From Chromatiaceae bacterium (GTDB lineage: Bacteria; Pseudomonadota; Gammaproteobacteria; Chromatiales; Chromatiaceae), in NCBI GenBank assembly GCA_013426805.1, contig JACDZG010000008.1, positions 1 through 64,000 on the forward strand: a stretch of DNA of 64,000 bases. Direction: 5' to 3'. Both the position numbers and the translations under genes were made by a program. Under the pieces are notes generated by a model, which saw only the letters and a list, made by a program, of their open reading frames with translations, was not told where the DNA came from and did not search any database. Position 1 is the stretch's first letter. Each line of letters opens with the position of its first letter. Below are positions 53,027 to 60,839 of this stretch, piece after piece.

Positions 53027-54327
53027 GGGCGTTCACTCGCGGCTGGATTTCGACTCAGGGGCAGACCACGCGCCAGACGCGGCGCCCGCCCCCCGGTTCC
53101 CATGAAATAGCGCGCCACCGCGTGCCGCGCCGGCGGCAGCAGGTCGAGCCCCAGCAGGCCCAGGTTACGCCCCAACCGCAGCGGCAGCCAAGGATTGACG
53201 AAAAGCCGGGCCAGCGTGTCGGTGAGGGTGGCCGTACGCTGCTGATCGCGGCCGCGCCAGGCGCGGTAGGCCGCGAGCACCGTCGCCGCGCCCGGATCGA
53301 AGCCGCGCTCACCGGCCGGCTCACCAATGGGGGCCAGCACCTCCGCCAGGGCGGCCACGTCGCGCAGCCCCAGGTTGAACCCCTGACCGGCCACCGGATG
53401 CAGGGTGTGAGCGGCATTGCCGATGAGCACCAGCCGCGGCCGGATGGTCTCGGGCGTGAACAGGAGCTTCAGCGGATAGGCGCGACGCGGCGCCGCCTGA
53501 CCCAGCCGACCCAACCGAAACCCAAAGCGCCCCTGCAGCCGGGCCAGGAAGTCGGCATCCGACAGCCCCAGCAGCGCCGCGGTCTCGGTATCCCGACAGG
53601 TCCAGACCACCGAGTAGCGTCCCCCGGTCATGGGCAACAGCGCCAGCGGCCCGGTGTCGGTAAAGCGTTCAAAGGCCCAGCCGGTCAGCGGCCGGTCCGG
53701 TGTCACCGTGCTGATGACGGCGTGCTGTCCGTAGGGACGCTCGTCAACCGCGATCCCTTGGTCGCGCCGGATCAGCGAATCGCCGCCGTCCGCGGCCACC
53801 AGGAGGCGCGTGCTCAGGTGGCGCGTCTCACCGCCGCATTGAACTTCGAGATCCACCCGGTCGGCGTGCAGCCGCTGGCTGATCAAGCGCGCGGGGCACA
53901 GCCATTCCACCCGCGGCGCCGCCGCCAAGGCCGTCCGGATGGCCGCCCCCATGGCGCGCGCGCCGGCCACGTAACCCAAGGCTTCAACCCCCAACTCGGC
54001 GTGGTCGAGCCGGGTGGTGCCACAGCCGCCGCGCTCGGCGATATGAACCCGCAGGATAGGCTCCGCCTCTGGTGCAATCCCGTTCCACAAACCGATGGCT
54101 CCCAGGATGCGACGGCTGCCCAAGGACAGGGCGATCACCCGTTCGTCGTAGCTCGGCTGGACCGCGGCATCCGCCGCCACCGCCTCGATCACGGCCACCC
54201 GCAACCCGGTGTCGGCCAGCGCACAGGCCAGCGACCCGCCGATCAGCCCGCCGCCGACGATCGCCAGATCGAAGTGAGCCTGGCACGGGGCGGGTGAGGA
54301 ATGGCGGGTGCTTGGTTCTGGATGCAT
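53023..54327 (-). CDS. ubiH: 2-polyprenyl-6-methoxyphenol hydroxylase
   Basis: A 434-residue FAD monooxygenase. FDLAIVGGGLIGGSLACALAD is the FAD motif; YDERVIALSLGSRRIL, LVAADGGDSLIRR and GNAAHTLHPVAGQGFNLGLRDVA follow. It lies in the usual place between pepP and the second hydroxylase gene. ATG at 54327 preferred over the upstream open frame. Part of aerobic ubiquinone synthesis at the inner membrane. Confidence 0.9.
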   Translation of the reverse strand: MHPEPSTRHSSPAPCQAHFDLAIVGGGLIGGSLACALADTGLRVAVIEAVAADAAVQPSYDERVIALSLGSRRILGAIGLWNGIAPEAEPILRVHIAERGGCGTTRLDHAELGVEALGYVAGARAMGAAIRTALAAAPRVEWLCPARLISQRLHADRVDLEVQCGGETRHLSTRLLVAADGGDSLIRRDQGIAVDERPYGQHAVISTVTPDRPLTGWAFERFTDTGPLALLPMTGGRYSVVWTCRDTETAALLGLSDADFLARLQGRFGFRLGRLGQAAPRRAYPLKLLFTPETIRPRLVLIGNAAHTLHPVAGQGFNLGLRDVAALAEVLAPIGEPAGERGFDPGAATVLAAYRAWRGRDQQRTATLTDTLARLFVNPWLPLRLGRNLGLLGLDLLPPARHAVARYFMGTGGRAPRLARGLPLSRNPAASERP

Positions 54328-54397
54328 GGACGCTCGAATGAATGTGAAAATCAAAAACAGAAACGGAAAACTGCACTGGCCGGTACGATCTAAGGCT

Positions 54398-55708
54398 CTA
54401 AGACTCTCGCGCCATCACCGCCTCGATCGCGTCCGGGTCCTTGGGTGCTGCCGCGGACAGGACCTCATTGCCGTCCTCGGTGATCAGCACATCGTCCTCG
54501 ATCCGGATGCCGATCGACCGATAGGGCGCGGGGACCGCGTCGGTCGCCGGCATGTAGAGTCCGGGCTCCACGGTCAGCACCATGCCCGGCTCCAGGATAC
54601 GCCAGGCGCCATCCTGCTTGTAGTGTCCGACGTCGTGCACGTCCATGCCGATCCAGTGGCCGGTCCGGTGCATGTAGTAGGGCTTATAGGCTTCGTCCTT
54701 GATCAACTGCTTCGGTTTGCCGGCCAGCACCCCTAGCCGGATCAGCCCCTTGGTCAACACCTTCAGTGCTGCCTCGTGGGGGTCGATCCAGCGGTTGCCG
54801 GGGCGCGCCTGGGCGATCGCCGCCAACTGCGCCGCCAGGACCAGTTCGTAGAGTTCCCGCTGAGGTGAACTGAAGCGACCGTTGACGGGGAAGGTCCGGG
54901 TGATATCGGAAGCGTAGCCGCCGAGCTCGCAGCCCGCATCCACCAGCACCAGATCGCCGTCCGCAAGGCACGCGTCGTTCTCCACGTAATGCAGAATACA
55001 GCCGTTGACCCCGCCACCGACGATCGTTGGATAGGCCTGACAGCGGGCGCCCTGCAGGGCACAGTGGTGCTGGAACTCGACCTCCAGTTCCGACTCGACC
55101 CGACCGGGACGACAGCGGCGCATGAGGTGCCGGTGCGCTTCGGCGGAAATCCGTGCCGCTCGGCGCATCCGCTTGATTTCGGAATGGCTTTTCCTGAGTC
55201 GCTGCTCGTGCAGCACCGCCTCGATGGTCACGAAGGTGTCGGGCGGGGACGCTCCCTTGCGCACGTTGGCACGCACCTGATTGACCCAGCCCAGCACCCG
55301 TGCGTCGAACGCCGGATCGGCACCGATGGGATAGAAGAGCCGGTCACGTCCGTCGATCAGTCCCGGCATGAGCCCGTCAAGATCACTCAACGGATACGCC
55401 TGCGCCGCGTGATAGGTCGCCACCGCCCCCTCCACGCCGGCCCGACGACCATCCCACTGCTCCCGCTCGGGGTCACGCGGACGGCAAAACAGAATGAACT
55501 CGCCCTCCTTGCGCCCGGGGGCAAAGACAGCGACCGCAGCGGGCTCAGGAAACCCGGTCAGATAGGCGAAGTCGCTCGATTGGCGAAACGGGTAGTGGAC
55601 ATCCCGGTTGCGTACCACCTCGGACGCGGCCGGCAGGATCGCAAGTCCCGCGGGGCCGATCGACTTGAGCAAAGCGCGCCGACGGCGCTGGAACTCGGCG
55701 GGCGTCAC
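54398..55708 (-). CDS. pepP: Xaa-Pro aminopeptidase P
   Basis: A 436-residue M24B metallopeptidase that removes N-terminal residues before proline. Metal ligands: LVDAGCELGGYASDITRTF (two Asp), HRTGHWIGMDVHDVG (His), TVEPGLY (Glu) and GIRIEDDVLI (Glu). GTG start at 55708 with AGGAGG five bases upstream; it overlaps the ygfB stop (GTGA), so translation is coupled. Confidence 0.95.
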   Translation of the reverse strand: MTPAEFQRRRRALLKSIGPAGLAILPAASEVVRNRDVHYPFRQSSDFAYLTGFPEPAAVAVFAPGRKEGEFILFCRPRDPEREQWDGRRAGVEGAVATYHAAQAYPLSDLDGLMPGLIDGRDRLFYPIGADPAFDARVLGWVNQVRANVRKGASPPDTFVTIEAVLHEQRLRKSHSEIKRMRRAARISAEAHRHLMRRCRPGRVESELEVEFQHHCALQGARCQAYPTIVGGGVNGCILHYVENDACLADGDLVLVDAGCELGGYASDITRTFPVNGRFSSPQRELYELVLAAQLAAIAQARPGNRWIDPHEAALKVLTKGLIRLGVLAGKPKQLIKDEAYKPYYMHRTGHWIGMDVHDVGHYKQDGAWRILEPGMVLTVEPGLYMPATDAVPAPYRSIGIRIEDDVLITEDGNEVLSAAAPKDPDAIEAVMARES

Positions 55709-56325
55709 CGCGCCTCCTGGCGGGGGAGTCCCCGCTCGTCATGGATCAACATGGCGGCCACCCAAACGAACTCGATCAACTCGGCGAGCGCCGCTTCATC
55801 CTCCTCGTCCTCGTTCAGCGCGTCGAGATCCATACGGGTGAGAGTCGCAAAATCGCTCAAGACCTCGCGGCCCTGCTCGGAAAGCTCAGGCGCGGACACC
55901 CCCAACACGCCTAATGCGAACAAAAAGCCACGGATCCAATCGTATAAGGCGGTCGCCCGTTCGACCAGGGGCCGATCGTCGGCGGGCAGCAGCAGCGTAA
56001 ACCCGATATCCGCGCCCTGGATCTCGTCCAAGGTGCGCTGTGCCAGCGTATGCAGCCCGTCGCGCGCCGCCGCACAGCGTGGATCGGCCGGTTCAGTGCC
56101 GAACCCAACCTCCAGCACCTGGGACGGATCCCGATTCGGATCCGTCAGAGGCGTCTGTAGCAACTGGTTGAGCCAGACACGCTCCGGGTCCGGTTCACCG
56201 CCGCAGATCAGACCGCACAGGATGCCCTGCGCCTCGCTCGGAGTCGGGGAGAGCGCGCTGACCTCGAGCAGTTGCCCGATCTGATTCCAGTTCTGATCCC
56301 CGCTCTGTTGAGAGTGAATATCCGT
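55705..56325 (-). CDS. ygfB: YgfB (UPF0149) family protein without a standard start codon
   Basis: About 200 residues of the UPF0149 family. The frame contains VSALSPTPSEAQGILCGLIC, ERVWLNQLLQTPLTDPN and ELSEQGREVLSDF. There is a stop (TAA) at 56338-56340, then GGAGG (56331-56335), then codons reading ACG GAT ATT CAC TCT. No ATG, GTG or TTG occurs before the conserved domain. The family usually begins about where ACG or ATT lie; ACG (five bases after GGAGG) or ATT (56319) would have to serve. Upstream of pepP, as in E. coli. Confidence 0.8.
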   Translation of the reverse strand, partial: TDIHSQQSGDQNWNQIGQLLEVSALSPTPSEAQGILCGLICGGEPDPERVWLNQLLQTPLTDPNRDPSQVLEVGFGTEPADPRCAAARDGLHTLAQRTLDEIQGADIGFTLLLPADDRPLVERATALYDWIRGFLFALGVLGVSAPELSEQGREVLSDFATLTRMDLDALNEDEEDEAALAELIEFVWVAAMLIHDERGLPRQEAR

Positions 56326-56411
56326 GGCAGCCTCCGGTTAGTCGGTGGGGGTCGGGCGCCGCGGTGCCCGCCTTTACGTCGGTCGCGATCATAGCACGCG
56401 CTTCGGCCTGA

Positions 56412-56440
56412 TTGACCATGCCTCGCACCCCTTCTATAGT
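56412..56440 (+). promoter_or_regulatory. Sigma-70 promoter for the TIGR02449-zapA-6S region
   Basis: TTGACC (56412-56417), a 17-bp spacer, and TATAGT (56435-56440): close to the -35/-10 consensus. Transcription would start near 56447, 20-25 bases before the proposed TTG start at 56469. It lies in the divergent ygfB/zapA intergenic region. Confidence 0.8.
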
Positions 56441-56468
56441 GCGTAAAATTGCTTGGGAGCCCCGCATC

Positions 56469-56678
56469 TTGGCCAATTTCGACATCGCTCAGCTCGAACG
56501 CCGGGTGGACGGCCTGATCCACCTCTGCCGTCGCCTCCGAGAGGAAAACACCTCCTTGCGCGCCCGCCAGGATGTTCTGGTCGCGGAGCGCGGCGAGTTG
56601 ATCGAAAAGACCGAACAGGCGCGCAGTCGGGTCGAGGCCATGTTGTCGCGGCTGCGCGCGATGGAGGAGAGCCTGTGA
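56469..56678 (+). CDS. TIGR02449 coiled-coil protein (ZapB-like)
   Basis: A 69-residue coiled-coil protein, with QLERRVDGLIHLCRRLREEN and heptad-like Leu/Arg spacing. Members sit directly before zapA in many gammaproteobacteria. A TTG start at 56469 is chosen: GGGAG lies nine bases upstream and the sigma-70 promoter excludes the earlier in-frame TTG and ATG. The stop overlaps the zapA start (GTGA). Possibly assists in cell division; unproven. Confidence 0.8.
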   Translation: MANFDIAQLERRVDGLIHLCRRLREENTSLRARQDVLVAERGELIEKTEQARSRVEAMLSRLRAMEESL

Positions 56679-57004
56679 CCGAACAACCCATCGGAGTCGA
56701 CATCAAGATCCTGGACAAGGATTACCGGATCGCCTGTCCGGCGGAGGAACAGAACGAGTTGCTGGTGTCGGCGCGCTTCCTCGACAGCCGGATGCGCGAG
56801 ATTCGCCAGACCGGACGCGTCATCGGCACCGACCGCATTGCGGTCCTGGCCGCGCTGAACATCGTCCATGAATTGCTGCAGGTGCAAAACGGACAGCCCG
56901 GCCTGGACAGCGATCTCGCGCGGCGGCTGGCTCGACTGGAGGAGCGGATCGGGGAAGCGCTTTCCGCCGAAGCGGGTCTGGACTCATCGCCCGAAAGGGT
57001 ATAG
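56675..57004 (+). CDS. zapA: Cell division protein ZapA
   Basis: A 109-residue ZapA protein, which bundles FtsZ filaments. It starts at GTG (TEQPIGVDIKILDKDYRIACP) and shows ELLVSARFLDSRMREIRQTGR and RIAVLAALNIVHELL, with a C-terminal coiled coil. It overlaps the upstream gene by four bases. The order zapA-6S RNA-5-FCL gene agrees with E. coli. Confidence 0.93.
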   Translation: MTEQPIGVDIKILDKDYRIACPAEEQNELLVSARFLDSRMREIRQTGRVIGTDRIAVLAALNIVHELLQVQNGQPGLDSDLARRLARLEERIGEALSAEAGLDSSPERV

Positions 57005-57016
57005 CCTACTCCTCAG

Positions 57017-57200
57017 ACACCCCCTGTAGTGTTCGACCGTGGCCTGGGTATTTTCTTGAGCCTAATTTGTACCCCGGGAGCATGACCCTGAGGCTGTTGC
57101 GCAAGTCCGCCACGAGCGGAAAGCCTGAAGCCAATGCGACTGTTCCCACTTGAACCCTGCGGTTCAAGAACAAAGGTCACGACGGCACAGACGGGGGGTG
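57017..57200 (+). ncRNA. ssrS: 6S RNA
   Basis: The 370-bp gap between zapA and the cyclo-ligase gene holds the expected 6S RNA. The 5' closing stem (ACCCCCTGT, 57019-57027) pairs with ACAGACGGGGGGT (57187-57199). GTTCGACCGTGGCCTG resembles the 5' arm of 6S, and CTTGAACCCTGCGGTTCAAG is the conserved 3' hairpin next to the central bubble. Length about 180 nt is normal. 6S binds sigma-70 RNA polymerase in stationary phase. A GTGTCCCCTTTTT stretch follows, perhaps the terminator. Confidence 0.9.
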
Positions 57201-57210
57201 TCCCCTTTTT

Positions 57211-57265
57211 AGTGGATAGTGGATAGTGGATAGTGGATAGTGGATAGTGGATAGTGGATAGTGGA
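57211..57265. repeat. Tandem heptamer array (AGTGGAT), about 7.9 copies
   Basis: Seven perfect copies of AGTGGAT plus six bases of an eighth, directly after the 6S RNA terminator region and about 115 bp before the start of the next gene. Such an array can change in copy number by slippage. Confidence 0.9.
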
Positions 57266-57381
57266 GCGTCTTCGGGCTCGGTTCTGACCAGTGCCGATGA
57301 TCGCGAACCGATTGACCGATGCACCACGCCCGCCGCTGACCACGGCCAACCCGTCCCGCCATCGGCGGTATCGGCTGTCCA

Positions 57382-57999
57382 TTGCGGGCTGCCACGCTGA
57401 GCGCGCTTCGAGCATTAAGGCGTGACCTGCGCGCGGCGCGGCGTCGGCTCTCTGCGCAAGAACAACGCGACCATACCATCGCCTTGACCCGAATGCTGGG
57501 ACGCGCGCCGGCTTTTCTGAGCGCGCGCCGGATCGCCGCCTACTGGCCCGCGGACGGAGAACTGAACCCCGGACCCCTCCTGCAAGCAGCCATCGCGCGC
57601 GGCCGGCGCGGCTTCCTGCCGATGTTGCGACCCGGCAAGGGCCGTAAACTCTGGTTCCTGCCCTATCGACCCGGCGAGCCGATGCGTGCCAATCGCTTCG
57701 GCATACCGGAACCAGCCCGGCGGCGACGACGCCGGGTGCTCGCCTGGACCCTGGACCTCATCCTGGTGCCCTTGGTCGGATTCGATGCCGACTGCAACCG
57801 CCTAGGCATGGGCGGCGGCTTCTATGACCGCACCCTGAGCTTCCTGCGCCGGCGCGCACACTGGCACCGACCCTGCCTGATCGGCATTGCGCACGAATGC
57901 CAGCGGGTGGAGCGTATTCAACCCCAACCCTGGGACATCCCGCTGGACGCGGTGGCGACCGAACGGGGACTTTATCGGCGAAGCAGCAGCATAGGGTAA
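57382..57999 (+). CDS. 5-formyltetrahydrofolate cyclo-ligase
   Basis: A 205-residue protein of the 5-FCL family (E. coli ygfA/fau). LRRDLRAARRRLSAQEQ at the start, NRFGIPEPA, DLILVPLVGFDADCNRLGMGGGFYDRTLSFL (ATP- and substrate-binding) and PLDAVATE are conserved. It converts 5-formyl-THF to 5,10-methenyl-THF. Start TTG at 57382, consistent with its position downstream of 6S RNA, which is often co-transcribed with this gene. Confidence 0.9.
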   Translation: MRAATLSALRALRRDLRAARRRLSAQEQRDHTIALTRMLGRAPAFLSARRIAAYWPADGELNPGPLLQAAIARGRRGFLPMLRPGKGRKLWFLPYRPGEPMRANRFGIPEPARRRRRRVLAWTLDLILVPLVGFDADCNRLGMGGGFYDRTLSFLRRRAHWHRPCLIGIAHECQRVERIQPQPWDIPLDAVATERGLYRRSSSIG

Positions 58000-58145
58000 C
58001 CAAGGCCATCAGGGGACGCCGTGGGCGTCTCGGTCGTTGTCGTTGTTTAGGCCGTAGGGCGGACGAAACCCTGATCAAAGCCGCCATCGCCTGGGCAACG
58101 CATTGAATTCTCTGTGTTCTCTGTGGTGAACAGTCCGGCCAAGGA

Positions 58146-59696
58146 TCAACCGGTATCGGAGTCAGGCAAGCGCCCCGCGAAAATCCGATAGGCCGGATTG
58201 TCGGTCTCATCCCAATGCGGATAGCCCAGAGCGTCGAGTGAGCGGCGGAATGCGGCCTGTTCATCGGCCGGCACCGTCGCCCCCATCAGCACCCGACCGT
58301 AGGCCGCGCCATGGTTGCGATAATGAAACAGCGTGATGTTCCAGCGCTTGCCGAGCCCGGTCAGAAAATCGAGCAAGGCACCAGGGCGTTGCGGAAATTC
58401 AAAGCGCACCAGGGTCTCGGTCGCACCGCAGGCCGCGATGCCTGGGGCGTGACCGCCCACCATGTAGCGGATATGCAACTTTGCCGTTTCGTTGTCCGTC
58501 ATGTCCAGCACTCCGAACCCCTTTTCGATGAGCCGCGCGATCAACTCGGCGCGCTCCTCGTCGCCGCGGCCGAGCTCCACGCCCACGAAGACTTGGGCGC
58601 GCTGCGCATCCGCATAGCGATAATTGAACTCGGTGATCTGGCGCCTGCCGATCACCCGGCAGAAGGCGAAGAAACTTCCCGGCCGCTCGGGAATCTCTAC
58701 CGCCAACAGAGCCTCGCGCCGCTCGCCCAATTCAGCACGCTCGGCGATATGCCGCAGACGGTCGAAATTCACATTGGCGCCGCTCTCGATGGCCACCAGG
58801 TGCTCACCACGGCAACCGGTGCGCTCAACATAACGCTTCAGACCCGCCACCGCCAAGGCCCCGGCCGGCTCGGCGATGCCGCGGGTGTCGTCGAAGATGT
58901 CCTTGATCGCGGCACAGATCTCATCGGCGCTGACCAGGATCACCTCATCCACCCGGGTACGCGCCAGACGGAAGGTCTCCTCCCCGATCAGCCGCACCGC
59001 CACGCCGTCGGCGAACAGACCCACCTGCGGGAGTTCCACCCGCCGCCCGGCCGCCAGTGCCGCGTGCAGGGTCGGCGCGTCCTCCGGTTCCACACCGACG
59101 ATCCGCACCTGCGGCATCAGCCACTTCACATAGGTGCTGATTCCCGCGATCAGACCGCCGCCGCCCACGGGGACGAAGATGGCATCGGGCGGCCGCGGAT
59201 GCTGGCGCAGGATCTCCATGCCGATCGTTCCCTGCCCGGCGATGACTTCCGGATCGTCGAAGGGATGCACGAAGGTCAGGCCGCGCTCCGCTACCAACTC
59301 CATCGCATGGGCATAGGCGTCGTCATAGGAATCACCGAAGAGCACCGCCTTGCCGCCCAAGGCCCGCACGGATCGGACCTTGATGGCCGGGGTGGTCCGC
59401 GGCATGACGATGGTGGACGCCACCCCCAGGCGCGTCGCCCCCAGGGCCACGCCCTGCGCATGGTTACCCGCGCTGGCCGCGATCACCCCGCGGGCGCGTA
59501 CCTCCGGGCTCAGATGCACCAGCTTGTTGTAGGCCCCGCGCAGCTTGAAGGAGAACACCGGCTGCAAGTCCTCACGCTTGAGAAACACCTGATTCCCCAG
59601 GCGCGATGACAGTTGGGCGGCCAGGGTCAGGGGCGTTTCCTGGGCGACCTCGTAGACCCGCGCCCTCAGGATCCGTTCGATGTAGCTGTCCGGCAT
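58146..59696 (-). CDS. ilvA: Threonine deaminase (biosynthetic)
   Basis: A 516-residue PLP enzyme that starts isoleucine synthesis. The PLP Lys is in VFSFKLRGAYNKL (~51). Glycine-rich GGGGLIAGISTYVK is the phosphate loop. The long C-terminal part (from about residue 325) has two ACT-like domains for feedback control by isoleucine, so it is the biosynthetic form. Divergent from rpiA. The frame upstream of 59696 has no similarity. Confidence 0.95.
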   Translation of the reverse strand: MPDSYIERILRARVYEVAQETPLTLAAQLSSRLGNQVFLKREDLQPVFSFKLRGAYNKLVHLSPEVRARGVIAASAGNHAQGVALGATRLGVASTIVMPRTTPAIKVRSVRALGGKAVLFGDSYDDAYAHAMELVAERGLTFVHPFDDPEVIAGQGTIGMEILRQHPRPPDAIFVPVGGGGLIAGISTYVKWLMPQVRIVGVEPEDAPTLHAALAAGRRVELPQVGLFADGVAVRLIGEETFRLARTRVDEVILVSADEICAAIKDIFDDTRGIAEPAGALAVAGLKRYVERTGCRGEHLVAIESGANVNFDRLRHIAERAELGERREALLAVEIPERPGSFFAFCRVIGRRQITEFNYRYADAQRAQVFVGVELGRGDEERAELIARLIEKGFGVLDMTDNETAKLHIRYMVGGHAPGIAACGATETLVRFEFPQRPGALLDFLTGLGKRWNITLFHYRNHGAAYGRVLMGATVPADEQAAFRRSLDALGYPHWDETDNPAYRIFAGRLPDSDTG

Positions 59697-59770
59697 GCAG
59701 AAACCTTCAGAGGCGAGAGAGATGACGCTTGGCACCGCGCGGCGCCCCGGAGCTTGCGCTTGGGCGGGGG

Positions 59771-59788
59771 CCAAGGCTGAAGCCTTGG
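59771..59788. repeat. Small hairpin between ilvA and rpiA
   Basis: CCAAGGCT ga AGCCTTGG, a perfect 8-bp inverted repeat in the divergent promoter region. It may be a dispersed element or an operator; I cannot tell which. Confidence 0.4.
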
Positions 59789-59885
59789 ACTCTTGGAGCC
59801 TGAGCCACACGAAGCGGCGCGTCCAGCCGCGCGGAAGCGGCTATGATACCCCTTGGTTCATCGTCGGATTCAGCGAGGTCCATCC

Positions 59886-60545
59886 ATGCAACAAGACGAG
59901 CAAAAGAAACAGGCCGCCAAGGCGGCTCTGGCTTATGTGGAAGGCGGTATCATCGGCGTGGGCACCGGGTCCACGGTCAATCACTTCATCGACGCGCTGG
60001 CGACCATCAAGGGCCGTATCGACGGCGCGGTGTCCAGCTCCGAGGTCTCCAGCGCGCGCCTGAAGGGCCACGGCATCCCGGTCTATGACCTCAACGCCGT
60101 GGGCGACCTGGCACTCTATGTAGACGGCGCCGACGAGACCAATCGTCAGTTGCAACTCATCAAAGGCGGCGGCGGGGCCTTGACGCGCGAGAAAATCGTA
60201 GCGGCGGCGAGCGCGCACTTCGTCTGTATCGCCGATGAGACCAAACTGGTGGACGTCCTCGGCCGCTTCCCGCTGCCGGTGGAGGTCATCCCCATGGCAC
60301 GCAGTCTGGTGGCCCGGCAACTGGTTCAACTGGGCGGCACCCCGGTGTGGCGCGAGGGCTTCGTCACCGACAACGGTAACCTGATCCTGGATGTCCAGCA
60401 CCTGAGCATCCTGGAGCCCGCCAAACTGGAGCAACAGATCAACAACCTGCCAGGCGTGGTGACGGTCGGGATCTTCGCCCTGCGGCCGGCCGATGTGCTG
60501 ATCCTGGGGACGCCTCAGGGGCCGAAGACGCTCAAGGTGGAGTGA
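59886..60545 (+). CDS. rpiA: Ribose-5-phosphate isomerase A
   Basis: A 219-residue enzyme that interconverts ribose-5-phosphate and ribulose-5-phosphate. [39 protein letters not shown] and CIADETKLV carry the active-site residues. It serves the pentose phosphate pathway and the Calvin cycle. A bidirectional terminator lies between it and the porin gene. Confidence 0.95.
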   Translation: MQQDEQKKQAAKAALAYVEGGIIGVGTGSTVNHFIDALATIKGRIDGAVSSSEVSSARLKGHGIPVYDLNAVGDLALYVDGADETNRQLQLIKGGGGALTREKIVAAASAHFVCIADETKLVDVLGRFPLPVEVIPMARSLVARQLVQLGGTPVWREGFVTDNGNLILDVQHLSILEPAKLEQQINNLPGVVTVGIFALRPADVLILGTPQGPKTLKVE

Positions 60546-60627
60546 CCGCGGGGGGCTGACAGGTCCGAAATTTCTTGACAGGAAGGCGATTTCCGAATAA
60601 GACGCTATCAAGAATCAAGCTCCGTGG

Positions 60628-60701
60628 GAGCCCGCTTGCGGGCGACGTGACCTGCCGGACTCGAGTCATTGCGCCCCCACCCGTCGCCCGCAAGCGGGCT
60701 C
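60628..60701. repeat. REP-type inverted repeat, 20-bp arms
   Basis: GAGCCCGCTTGCGGGCGACG (60628-60647) is perfectly complementary to 60682-60701. Each arm is itself a hairpin (CCCGCTTGCGGG). A paired extragenic palindrome; a shorter related hairpin GCCCGCAGGCGGGC lies near 60816. Confidence 0.8.
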
Positions 60702-60770
60702 CTACGGGTCGGATCTTTCGCGGAAATTACCTAAGACCTCCATTCCTGCCGATGCTGGCCGCAACAAGAC

Positions 60771-60800
60771 AAAAAAACGGGGCCTGAAGGCCCCGTTTTT
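60771..60800. terminator. Bidirectional terminator rpiA / porin
   Basis: AACGGGGCC tgaa GGCCCCGTT flanked by A7 on the left and T5 on the right, so it works in both directions between the convergent rpiA and porin genes. Confidence 0.88.
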
Positions 60801-60839
60801 AGTCCATCCCTGGCCGCCCGCAGGCGGGCTTCTAAGTCA

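Noticed and set aside
52585-54297. Long plus-strand open frame opposite the two ubiquinone hydroxylase genes
   Set aside because: It is a shadow of two well-conserved genes; Arg/Pro/Ala-rich product.
57211-57265. CRISPR array
   Set aside because: The units are 7 bp without spacers; it is a simple tandem repeat. No cas gene is in the window.
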